From: Cellulomonas_A sp047229345
Lineage (GTDB): Bacteria > Actinomycetota > Actinomycetes > Actinomycetales > Cellulomonadaceae
Length of the DNA stretch: 64,000 bases
Reading direction: 5' to 3'
Assembly: GCF_047229345.1 (NCBI RefSeq)
Contig: NZ_JBFTER010000016.1
Coordinates: 1-64,000 of the forward strand
Shown here: positions 7,675 through 15,089 of the stretch, one piece after another
Layout: the number at the start of each line of letters is the position of its first letter
Numbering within the stretch: position 1 is the first letter of the stretch
Notes under the pieces: model-generated
Seen by the model: only the letters and a program-made list of their open reading frames with translations
Database searches by the model: none
What the model was told of the DNA's origin: nothing
Made by a program: the position numbers and the translations under genes

Positions 7675-8523
7675 GTGCTGAGGATCGCCGTCCCCAACAA
7701 GGGCTCCCTGTCCGAGCCCGCCGCCGACCTGCTCCGCGAGGCCGGCTACCGCCAGCGCCGCGACTCCCGCGAGCTCGTGCTGCCCGACCCCGACAACGAC
7801 GTGGAGTTCTTCTTCCTGCGGCCCCGCGACATCGCGGTGTACGTGGGGGAGGGGACCGTCGACGTCGGCATCACCGGCCGGGACCTCCTGCTCGACTCCG
7901 CCTCGACCGCGACCGAGCACCTCCGCCTCGGCTTCGCGCGCTCGACGTTCCGCTTCGCCGCCCCCGCCGGCCAGCTCACCGACATCGCCCAGATCGCCGG
8001 GCACCGCGTCGCGACCTCCTACCCGGTGCTCGTCGCCGACTACCTGCGCGAGCGCGGCGTCGAGGTCTCCGGGATCGTGCGCCTCGACGGGGCGGTCGAG
8101 ACGGCGATCCGCCTCGGTGTCGCCGACGTCATCGCCGACGTCGTCGAGACCGGCACCACGCTGCGCGCCGCCGGCCTGGAGATCTTCGGGGAGCCGATCC
8201 TGCGCTCCGAGGCCGTCCTGGTGCGCCGCGCCGACGGCGAGGAGCCCGCCGGGCTCGACGTGCTGACCCGCCGGATCCAGGGCGTCCTGACCGCCCAGCA
8301 GTACGTCCTCATGGACTACGACGTCCCGCTCGCGCTCGTCGACCAGGCCGTCGCGATCACCCCGGGGCTCGAGTCCCCGACCGTGTCCCCGCTGCACAAC
8401 CGCGAGTGGGCCGCCGTGCGCGCCATGGTGCGGCGCGACGAGACCAACCGCGTCATGGACGCGTTGTACGACGTGGGCGCGCGCGCGATCCTGGTGACGT
8501 CGATCCACGCGTGCCGGCTCTGA
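7675..8523 (+). CDS. hisG: ATP phosphoribosyltransferase, long form
   Basis: It joins ATP and PRPP in the first, feedback-inhibited step of histidine synthesis. The 282-residue length shows the long (HisZ-independent) form with a C-terminal ACT-like regulatory domain for histidine. Visible features are RIAVPNKGSLSEPA at the N-terminus, DVGITGRDLL, and the PRPP loop GVADVIADVVETGTTLR. The GTG at 7675 is preceded by GAGGA. Confidence 0.96.
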   Translation: MLRIAVPNKGSLSEPAADLLREAGYRQRRDSRELVLPDPDNDVEFFFLRPRDIAVYVGEGTVDVGITGRDLLLDSASTATEHLRLGFARSTFRFAAPAGQLTDIAQIAGHRVATSYPVLVADYLRERGVEVSGIVRLDGAVETAIRLGVADVIADVVETGTTLRAAGLEIFGEPILRSEAVLVRRADGEEPAGLDVLTRRIQGVLTAQQYVLMDYDVPLALVDQAVAITPGLESPTVSPLHNREWAAVRAMVRRDETNRVMDALYDVGARAILVTSIHACRL

Positions 8524-8554
8524 CCCCGCGGCACACCGCCCCAGGAGAGGGAGC

Positions 8555-9046
8555 ATGACCAGCGGCGACCCCGACGCCGGACCCCACGCCGACCGCATCG
8601 CCGAGCTCTACGCGACGTTCCGTCCGCGGCTCGCGCGCCTCGTCACGCTCGCGCTCATGGTCCTCGTCCTCGGGCTCACCGCCGCCCTCGTCGTCGCCCT
8701 GCCGTCCATCGGGCCCGAGGGCGAGTCGTTCGGGGACCAGCTCGGCATGGGGCTGCTCGGCGCCGGGATCGCCTGGTTCTGCTGGCGGCAGGCCAGCGTC
8801 CAGGCGCGCGTCGACCGCGACGGCGTGACCGTCCGCAACCTGCTGCTCACCCGGCGGCTCACCTGGGCCGAGATCGTCTCCGTGCGGTTCGGCCAGGGCC
8901 GCCCCTGGGTGCAGCTCGACCTCGCCGACGGCGACACCCTCGCCGTCATGGGCGTGCAGCGCTCCGACGGCGCGTACGCCGACGCGCAGGCCCGGCGCTT
9001 CGCGACCCTCGTCGCCCTGCACTCCCGCACCCCGCGCGACGACTGA
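8555..9046 (+). CDS. PH-domain membrane protein of unknown function
   Basis: The 163-residue protein has two hydrophobic segments (about residues 29-51 and 63-78) followed by a bacterial PH-like domain starting with RVDRDGVTVRNLLLTRRLTWAEI. Small actinobacterial proteins of this type are common and poorly understood. AGGAGAGGGAGC upstream of the ATG gives a ribosome binding site. It lies 31 nt after hisG and may be cotranscribed. It converges with the DUF3866 gene; the 194 nt between them hold no gene. Confidence 0.8.
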   Translation: MTSGDPDAGPHADRIAELYATFRPRLARLVTLALMVLVLGLTAALVVALPSIGPEGESFGDQLGMGLLGAGIAWFCWRQASVQARVDRDGVTVRNLLLTRRLTWAEIVSVRFGQGRPWVQLDLADGDTLAVMGVQRSDGAYADAQARRFATLVALHSRTPRDD

Positions 9047-9240
9047 CCGCAAGCCTCCGGCGCCACGCACCCCGCCGGACGACCGGGGCCTGCCTGGCGG
9101 CCCCACCCGGCTGCACGCCCGGTGGCCGCACCCCGCACCCCGCTTCGCGCCTGGTAGCGGGACCCGGCGTCACGCCGGCGGCCGCCCGTCGTGCTCCCGC
9201 ACTCCCGCGCGACGACCGCGCCGGGCCCGCCCCGGCCCGC

Positions 9241-10398
9241 TCAGGCGCTCGCGGACCCCGCAGCGAGCCGCTCGGCGTGCACCCCGGCGGCCGCGACGGC
9301 GAGGAACGACGCCGGGTCCCTGTCGAGCCCGCGCCCCATCGTGGAGAGCCGCACGGGCGTCCCGCGCAGCGCCTCGAGCAGGTCCGGCCCGGTCGGCACG
9401 TCGACGAGCCGGTGCCGCCCCGTGGGAGCGGCGAGGACCCGGGTCTGCGCACGCACCCGGGCGTCGAGCTCGTCGAGCCCCGCCCCGGCGGCCGCGAGCC
9501 CGGGGACGACGACGTCGGCGGGCGAGAGCGCCACCCGCCCGTACGCGGTCGTGGAGTGGTGCGAGACGCCGAGGTGGCGCTCGCGCGCGTCCGCCCCGGA
9601 GACCCGCAGCGACGCCACGGCGCGCCCGCCGAGCACCCCGGCGGCGTTCACGGCCTCGCCGGCGGCGACCCCGGAGAATCCCCAGCGCGTCCCGGTGCCC
9701 AGGTTGCCCGGCCCCTGCGCGACGACGGCGAGGTCCGCGCCGGCGACGAGCCGGGCCGCGAGCAGGCCCGTGTGCACCGTGACGGCCTCGAGGTCGCCCC
9801 CGAACGCCTGCCCGGTCGTCACGCACGCCTCGATCCAGCCCGCGTCGCGCAGCCCCGCGACCGTCCGGGAGAACCACGCCGGCAGGGCGCCGCCGTCCGT
9901 CATCACGTAGACGACGCGCGGCTCGGGCCGCCCGTGCAGCGCCGCGGAGTGCCGGGCGCCCGCGACGACGGCCGGCAGCGCCGAGTGCAGGTCCGCGACC
10001 ACGACGGGCAGCCCGGCGAGGTCGTCCGCGTCGCGCAGCACCTCGTGGTGCGCGGACTCCTGGTCGTCGACGCCGAGCACCGTGGCCTGCAGCGGGGTGT
10101 ACCGGGCCTTGACCAGGTGCCCCGGCCCGGCCGGGGGGTCGGCGGGCACGCGGTCCGCGAGCGCGGCGACCATCGCGTAGCCGCCCGTCCCGAGCCCGCG
10201 CGCGAGCGCCGACACGTTGAGCAGCACCCGGTCGCCGACCTGCGGCTCCCCGACGAGGCCCGGGTACGCGAGCGCCCGCACCCGCCCGTCCGCGGGGAGC
10301 CCGCCGACCGGCTCGCCCTCGAGCTCGACCTGCATCTCGACCGCCCCCGGCCACGACGCGCCGCCCGACACCACGACACCCGCACGCCACGTGATCAC
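9241..10398 (-). CDS. DUF3866 family protein
   Basis: The 385-residue product matches the actinobacterial DUF3866 family: the N-terminal half has a small barrel-like region with EGEPVGGLPADGRVRALAYP, then VYVMTDGGALPAWFSRTV, a glycine-rich AQGPGNLGTGTRWGFSG, and HHSTTAYGRVALSPADVV. No catalytic role is established. The gene diverges from pafB with 33 nt between the two starts. The GTG start is supported by a TAGCCT box 6 nt upstream. Confidence 0.85.
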   Translation of the reverse strand: MITWRAGVVVSGGASWPGAVEMQVELEGEPVGGLPADGRVRALAYPGLVGEPQVGDRVLLNVSALARGLGTGGYAMVAALADRVPADPPAGPGHLVKARYTPLQATVLGVDDQESAHHEVLRDADDLAGLPVVVADLHSALPAVVAGARHSAALHGRPEPRVVYVMTDGGALPAWFSRTVAGLRDAGWIEACVTTGQAFGGDLEAVTVHTGLLAARLVAGADLAVVAQGPGNLGTGTRWGFSGVAAGEAVNAAGVLGGRAVASLRVSGADARERHLGVSHHSTTAYGRVALSPADVVVPGLAAAGAGLDELDARVRAQTRVLAAPTGRHRLVDVPTGPDLLEALRGTPVRLSTMGRGLDRDPASFLAVAAAGVHAERLAAGSASA

Positions 10399-10404
10399 CG
10401 CTGC

Positions 10405-10410
10405 AGGCTA
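10405..10410 (-). promoter_or_regulatory. -10 hexamer for the DUF3866 gene
   Basis: TAGCCT on the minus strand, 6 nt before the GTG. It lies only 8 bp from the pafB -10 box on the other strand, so the two promoters occupy the same DNA face region and probably interfere. Confidence 0.55.
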
Positions 10411-10418
10411 CCGGCGAC

Positions 10419-10424
10419 TACGGT
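10419..10424 (+). promoter_or_regulatory. -10 hexamer for pafB
   Basis: TACGGT with 7 nt to the pafB ATG. Confidence 0.5.
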
Positions 10425-10431
10425 GGAGCCG

Positions 10432-11463
10432 ATGCCCGACCAGATCCACCCCGCCGAACGGCTGCTCAACCTCGTCATCGCCCTGGTGAACACCTCGGGG
10501 CGCATGACGAAGGAGCAGATCCGTCGCAGCGTCGCGGGGTACGCCGACGCCCCGTCCGACGACGCGTTCGAACGCATGTTCGAGCGCGACAAGGACACGC
10601 TCCGTGACCTCGGCATCCCCGTGCTCACCGTCACCGGCGCCGGGCACGGCGACGACATCGGGTACCGGATCGACCAGGAGGCCTACGCCCTCCCGCCCGT
10701 CGACCTGACCGCCGCCGAGCTCGGGGTGCTCTCGCTCGCCTCGGAGTTCTGGCAGGACAAGTCCGTGCGCACCGACACCGAGCGGGCCCTGACCAAGCTC
10801 CGCGCCGTCGGCGACGCCCCCGAGGCGTCCGACCTCGTCGCCGGGCTCGCCCCCCGCGTGCGCGCCGCCGGGGGAGCGTTCGGCCCGCTGCTCGACGCCG
10901 TGCACGCCCGCCAGGCCGTCCGCTTCACCTACCGCGCCGCGAGCACCGGGGAGGTCCGCGAGCGCGTCGTCGAACCCTGGAAGCTCCTCGCCCGGCGCGG
11001 CGGCTGGTTCCTCGTCGGCCACGACCGCGACCGCGACGCCCCCCGCTCCTTCCGGCTCAGCCGCATCGAGGGCAAGGTCCGCACCGTCGGCGCCCCCGGC
11101 GCGTTCCCCGAGCCGGACCCCGCGCGCCTCGGCACCGCCCTGCACAGCTGGGCCGCGGGGGAGGAGCGCATCGCGACCCTCGCCATCCGCCCCGAGCGCG
11201 CCGAGGCGCTGCGCGTGCGCGCCGTCCGCACCCCCGCCACCACGCCCGACGACGTCGACCTCGCCGACCCGCGCGTCGCCGCCGTCCTCGCCGACCGCGA
11301 CGTCGTCCGCATCCCCTTCACCGCCCTGTGGGACCTCGCCGAGGAGATCGTCGGCTACGGCGACGCCGTCGTCGTGCTCGCCCCCGAACCCCTGCGCGCG
11401 ACCGTCCTGCGCCTCCTGCGCACCGCCGCCGAGCTCGTCACCCGGGGGGCCGACCATGGCTGA
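10432..11463 (+). CDS. pafB: WYL-domain transcriptional regulator PafB
   Basis: PafB and PafC form a heterodimeric activator of the LexA-independent DNA-damage response in mycobacteria. The 343-residue protein has an N-terminal winged helix (about 1-75), then a WYL domain (about 140-230) with RQAVRFTYRAAS and EPWKLLARRGGWFLVGHDRDR, and a C-terminal WCX-type region. It overlaps pafC by 8 nt. The proteasome genes (prcBA, pafA) that often sit upstream in relatives are not in this window; DUF3866 takes that position. Confidence 0.92.
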   Translation: MPDQIHPAERLLNLVIALVNTSGRMTKEQIRRSVAGYADAPSDDAFERMFERDKDTLRDLGIPVLTVTGAGHGDDIGYRIDQEAYALPPVDLTAAELGVLSLASEFWQDKSVRTDTERALTKLRAVGDAPEASDLVAGLAPRVRAAGGAFGPLLDAVHARQAVRFTYRAASTGEVRERVVEPWKLLARRGGWFLVGHDRDRDAPRSFRLSRIEGKVRTVGAPGAFPEPDPARLGTALHSWAAGEERIATLAIRPERAEALRVRAVRTPATTPDDVDLADPRVAAVLADRDVVRIPFTALWDLAEEIVGYGDAVVVLAPEPLRATVLRLLRTAAELVTRGADHG

Positions 11464-12421
11464 ACGCGCGAGCGACCGCCTCCTGCGCATGCTCGGCATG
11501 ATCACCTACCTCGACCGCCACGCCGGCGTCCCCGTCGAGCAGGTCGCCGAGCAGTTCGGCGTCACCCCCGCGCAGGTCATCGACGACGTCGACACCCTCT
11601 GGATGACCGGCACCCCCGGGTACTTCCCGCACGACCTCATCGACTTCGACGCCGCGTCCTACGAGGCCGGCGTCGTCCGCCTCACCGAGTCCCGCGGCAT
11701 GACCCGCCCCCTGCGCCTCGGCACCCGCGAGGCCGTCGCGCTCGTCGCCGCCCTGCGCGCCATGGAGGAGGCCCTCGGCCCCCGCCTCGAACCCGCTCGC
11801 GCCGCCGTCCTGTCCTCCGCCCTCGCCAAGCTCACCGCCGCCACCGGGGAGGCAGCCGCGACCATCGACGTCCGGCTCGCCGTCGACGGCGCCCCCGAGG
11901 TCGTCGAGGCCCTCTCCGCCGCACTGCGCGACTCCCGCCGCCTGCGCCTGCGCTACGTCAACGCCGCCGACGTCGCCAGCACCCGCGACGTCGACCCCGT
12001 CCGCCTCGTCACCGACGACGAGCGCTCCTACCTGCTCGCCTGGTGCCTGCGCGCCGACGACGAACGCCTCTTCCGCGTCGACCGCATCCTGCGCGCCGAG
12101 GTCCTCGACGAACCCGCCCGGCCCCACCGCGTGCGCGCCGACGCCGACGTCTTCCGCCCCGACCCCGCCGGCGGTCTCGTCACCCTGCACCTGACCAGCC
12201 AGGGCCGCTGGGTCGCCGAGAACGTCCCCGTCGAGGCCGTCCGCAACCACGACGACGGCACCTTCGAGGTCGACCTGCGCATCGCCAACCGCGCGTTCCT
12301 GCGCCACCTCCTCCTCCAGGCCGCCGACGACATCCTCGAGGTCCGCCCCGCCGACGCCGCCGCCGACGTCTCCGCGGTCGCCCGCGCCGCCCTCGACGCC
12401 TACGGCCCCCTCGCGGACTGA
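11456..12421 (+). CDS. pafC: WYL-domain transcriptional regulator PafC
   Basis: Partner of PafB. The 321-residue protein has a winged helix with YLDRHAGVPVEQVAEQFGVT, a WYL domain from about residue 145 (SRRLRLRYVNAADVAS, then RSYLLAWCLRADDERLFRVDRI) and a C-terminal WCX region. Its start lies within the last codons of pafB, which fits stoichiometric coupled translation of a heterodimer. Confidence 0.92.
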   Translation: MAERASDRLLRMLGMITYLDRHAGVPVEQVAEQFGVTPAQVIDDVDTLWMTGTPGYFPHDLIDFDAASYEAGVVRLTESRGMTRPLRLGTREAVALVAALRAMEEALGPRLEPARAAVLSSALAKLTAATGEAAATIDVRLAVDGAPEVVEALSAALRDSRRLRLRYVNAADVASTRDVDPVRLVTDDERSYLLAWCLRADDERLFRVDRILRAEVLDEPARPHRVRADADVFRPDPAGGLVTLHLTSQGRWVAENVPVEAVRNHDDGTFEVDLRIANRAFLRHLLLQAADDILEVRPADAAADVSAVARAALDAYGPLAD

Positions 12422-12464
12422 CCCCCCGTCGGCCCGGCACGCGTCCCGGCACCGGACTGACGAC

Positions 12465-12470
12465 TACGCT
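12465..12470 (+). promoter_or_regulatory. -10 hexamer for the small membrane protein gene
   Basis: TACGCT followed by 6 nt and an ATG. Confidence 0.5.
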
Positions 12471-12476
12471 GGCCCG

Positions 12477-12803
12477 ATGCTCTGGTTCCTCGTCTGGACG
12501 GTCCTCGTCCTCGCCGCCGTGGCCGGCGCCGTCCTCCTCGGCCGCAGCCTCTGGCGCAAGGTCCAGGACCTCGGGGCCGCGGCCGCGGAGGCCTCCGACG
12601 TGCTCGGACGGCTCGCCGACCAGGTCGACGCGCTCGCGGACGCCGCGGGGCAGCCCGAGCCGGTGCGCGCGCAGCTGGTCGACGACACGGACGTCCTCCG
12701 GGAGCGCCTCGCGGAGCTGCGTCGCGCCGCCGCGGGTCGGCGTGCGGTGCGCCGCCTGCAGCACGAGGAGACGTACGCACGGTGGCGGGCGTACAGCCGC
12801 TGA
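12477..12803 (+). CDS. Small single-pass membrane protein, unknown
   Basis: The 108-residue product has one N-terminal transmembrane segment (about residues 2-23) and a cytosolic, alanine- and arginine-rich helical tail with coiled-coil character. No family is recognised with confidence. It sits between pafC and tatA on the same strand. The leaderless box TACGCT supports the ATG. Confidence 0.7.
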   Translation: MLWFLVWTVLVLAAVAGAVLLGRSLWRKVQDLGAAAAEASDVLGRLADQVDALADAAGQPEPVRAQLVDDTDVLRERLAELRRAAAGRRAVRRLQHEETYARWRAYSR

Positions 12804-12884
12804 ACAGATCGCCGGATCGACGGTCGAAGCGCTTCGACGGGGTTAGGATCGTCTGACCCACCGATGTTCGAGGGAGAGCACCCC

Positions 12885-13211
12885 ATGTTCGGCAACGCTG
12901 TGAAGCCCACGCACATCCTGATCCTGGTGATCGTGATCATCCTGCTGTTCGGGGCGAAGCGGCTTCCCGACCTCGCGCGCAGCGTCGGCCAGTCCCTGAA
13001 GATCTTCAAGAGCGAGGTCAAGGACCTCACCGACGACAAGGACAAGGGAACCCCCGCGGCGCCGGTCGCCGGGACGCCCGCGAGCTACACGACGCCCGCG
13101 ACGCCGCCCGCCCCGTACGCGAACGGCTCGATCCCCGATCCCGTCGTCGCTGCGGAGCCCGTGCGCCCGGCCGAGCCGCCCGTCGAGGGCGGCGGCCAGC
13201 CCCGGGCCTGA
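12885..13211 (+). CDS. tatA: Sec-independent protein translocase subunit TatA
   Basis: TatA oligomers form the passage for folded proteins with twin-arginine signals. The 108-residue protein has one transmembrane helix with LILVIVIILLFGAKRLPDLA, the amphipathic helix carrying the FGAKRLP hinge, and a disordered proline-rich tail. An ATG at 12864 is in frame, but the ATG at 12885 is preferred because AGGGAGAG lies 8 nt upstream and TatA normally has a very short N-terminus. No tatB is present next to tatC. Confidence 0.93.
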   Translation: MFGNAVKPTHILILVIVIILLFGAKRLPDLARSVGQSLKIFKSEVKDLTDDKDKGTPAAPVAGTPASYTTPATPPAPYANGSIPDPVVAAEPVRPAEPPVEGGGQPRA

Positions 13212-13217
13212 CGCGTC

Positions 13218-14042
13218 GTGCCTGCTGAGCGCCGCCGGGGCGAACCCGGCGGCCGGATGCCGCTGCGCGAGCACCTCCTCGAGCTCCGCAAGCGGCTCTT
13301 CCTCGCGGCGTGCGGGCTCGTGCTCGGCGCCGTCGCGGGGTGGCTGCTGTTCGACCCGGTCTTCGAGGCGCTCCAGGAGCCGCTGCTCGACGCCGCGGCC
13401 GACCGTGGCGCCTCCGCCTCCGTCAACTTCGGTGGCCTGGCGACGGCGTTCGACATGCGGGTCAAGGTCTCGCTGTTCCTCGGCGCGATCCTCACGAGCC
13501 CGTGGTGGCTCTACCAGCTGTGGGCGTTCGTGACCCCCGGGCTCACCCGGCGCGAGCGGCTCTACGCGGTGGGCTTCGTCGCCGCCGCCGTCCCGCTGTT
13601 CCTGAGCGGCTCGTTCCTCGCGTGGACGACGCTCCCCGCGGCGGTCCGGGTCCTCACCGACTTCATCCCCGAGGACTCGACCAACCTCGTCGACGCCCAG
13701 ACGTACCTGAGCTTCGTCATGCGCTTCATCCTGGCGTTCGGCGTCGCGTTCGTGCTCCCGGTCATCATGGTGTGCCTCAACCTGGCCGGGCTCGTGCGGG
13801 CCGCGACGTGGGGCCACGGCTGGCGCTGGGCGGTGCTGCTGGCGTTCGTCTTCGCCGCGGTGATGACCCCGACGCCGGACGCGGTGACGATGATCGTCAT
13901 GGCCCTGCCCATCTGCGGGCTCTACTTCCTGGCGCTCGGCATCTGCCTGCTGCACGACCGGCGCGTCGACCGCAAGCGGCTCGCGGAGGGCCTCCCGCGG
14001 CTCGACGGCTCGGTCCCCGGCGAGGGCCTGACCACGTCGTGA
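13218..14042 (+). CDS. tatC: Sec-independent protein translocase subunit TatC
   Basis: TatC recognises the twin-arginine signal peptide. The 274-residue protein has six hydrophobic segments and the family signatures MPLREHLLELRKRLF at the first cytosolic end and SPWWLYQLWAFVTPGLTRRER in the second loop, with AFGVAFVLPV later. The GTG is 6 nt after the tatA stop, so the pair is one transcription unit. Confidence 0.95.
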   Translation: MPAERRRGEPGGRMPLREHLLELRKRLFLAACGLVLGAVAGWLLFDPVFEALQEPLLDAAADRGASASVNFGGLATAFDMRVKVSLFLGAILTSPWWLYQLWAFVTPGLTRRERLYAVGFVAAAVPLFLSGSFLAWTTLPAAVRVLTDFIPEDSTNLVDAQTYLSFVMRFILAFGVAFVLPVIMVCLNLAGLVRAATWGHGWRWAVLLAFVFAAVMTPTPDAVTMIVMALPICGLYFLALGICLLHDRRVDRKRLAEGLPRLDGSVPGEGLTTS

Positions 14043-14083
14043 GCGGCGCGCGCACCGCGCCGCGGTCGCGTCGATGAGCCGGC

Positions 14084-14112
14084 AGGGCGCCACGCCGCCG
14101 GCCCGGCGCCCT
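14084..14112 (+). terminator. Hairpin behind tatC
   Basis: AGGGCGCC at 14084-14091 and GGCGCCCT at 14105-14112 form an 8-bp stem with a 13-nt loop, 42 nt after the tatC stop. There is no T tract, as is common in G+C-rich actinobacteria. Confidence 0.4.
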
Positions 14113-14153
14113 CCCGCGTCCGCCGGTCGCCTCCCGGCCGCCGGACGGGCCGC

Positions 14154-15080
14154 GTGAGCCGCCTCGGCGTCGTCGTGAACCCCACCGCGGCTCGTGGGCG
14201 GGGTGCGCGCGTCGGAGCAGGAACGGTCGCGCGGCTGCGGACGCGCGGGCACATCGTCGTCGACCTGTCGGCCCCCGACGCGGAGCGGGCGCGTGCCGCC
14301 GCGCGCCACGCCGCGGTCGAGGGGCTCGACGCTCTCGTCGTCGTGGGAGGCGACGGCATGGTGCACCTCGGCGCGAACGTCGTCGCCGACACCGACCTCC
14401 CGCTCGCGATCGTGCCCGCCGGCACGGGCAACGACCTGGCCCGGGCGCTCGGGATACCGCAGCGCGGCGTGGAGGAGCACGTCGCGGCGATCGAGCGCGG
14501 GCTCGACCACGGCCCCCGGTCCATCGACGCCGTGAGCGCCGGCCCGCCCGAGCACGCCGCGCGCGAATGGTACGTGGGGGTGCTCTCGTGCGGCATCGAC
14601 GCCGCCGTCAACGCCCGCGCCAACGCCCTCACCTGGCCGCGGGGCAGCGCACGCTACGTCCGCGCCCTCGCGGGCGAGCTCGCGCGCTTCCGGCCCTACG
14701 GCTACCGGCTGACCCTCGACGACGGGGTGTGGGAGTCCGCCGGGACTCTCGTCGCCGTCGCGAACGCCCCGTGGTTCGGCGGCGGCGTGCACATCGCTCC
14801 CGGCGCGGTCCTCGACGACGGCCTGCTCGACGTCGTCGTCGCCGGGCCGTTCACGAAGGCCGGCGTCGTGCGCATCTTCCCCGGCATGTACGCCGGCCGG
14901 CACGTGACGCACCCCGCCGTGCAGGTCATGCGCTCCAGGTCGGTGCTGATCGAGCCCGTCGAGCGGCTCGGCGCCGAGCCCCCGCACGCGTTCGCCGACG
15001 GCGAGCGCCTCGGCCCCCTCCCGCTGCGCGCCGACGTGCACCCGGGCGCTGTCCGGGTGCTCGGGGGCACCAGCGCCTAG
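14154..15080 (+). CDS. Diacylglycerol/lipid kinase family protein
   Basis: Members phosphorylate diacylglycerol or related lipids with ATP. The 308-residue protein starts with VVVNPTAARGRGA, has the nucleotide site VVVGGDGM (normally GGDGT) at about residues 61-68 and IVPAGTGNDLARALG near 85-99, then the C-terminal beta domain with GGVHIAPGAVLDDGLLDVV. The Thr-to-Met change in GGDGT is unusual but near a tolerated position. Its TAG stop is the first part of the helY -10 box. Confidence 0.88.
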   Translation: MSRLGVVVNPTAARGRGARVGAGTVARLRTRGHIVVDLSAPDAERARAAARHAAVEGLDALVVVGGDGMVHLGANVVADTDLPLAIVPAGTGNDLARALGIPQRGVEEHVAAIERGLDHGPRSIDAVSAGPPEHAAREWYVGVLSCGIDAAVNARANALTWPRGSARYVRALAGELARFRPYGYRLTLDDGVWESAGTLVAVANAPWFGGGVHIAPGAVLDDGLLDVVVAGPFTKAGVVRIFPGMYAGRHVTHPAVQVMRSRSVLIEPVERLGAEPPHAFADGERLGPLPLRADVHPGAVRVLGGTSA

Positions 15081-15083
15081 GGT
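15078..15083 (+). promoter_or_regulatory. -10 hexamer for helY
   Basis: TAGGGT, beginning with the stop codon of the lipid kinase gene, 6 nt before the helY GTG. Confidence 0.5.
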
Positions 15084-15089
15084 TGTGGA

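Noticed and set aside
10432..12421. pafA or proteasome genes next to pafBC
   Set aside because: Looked for upstream and downstream because of known order in relatives; no such protein motif occurs in the window.
12864..12884. Upstream ATG for tatA
   Set aside because: It would add seven residues before the membrane helix, and the AGGGAG sequence fits the ATG at 12885 as its ribosome binding site.
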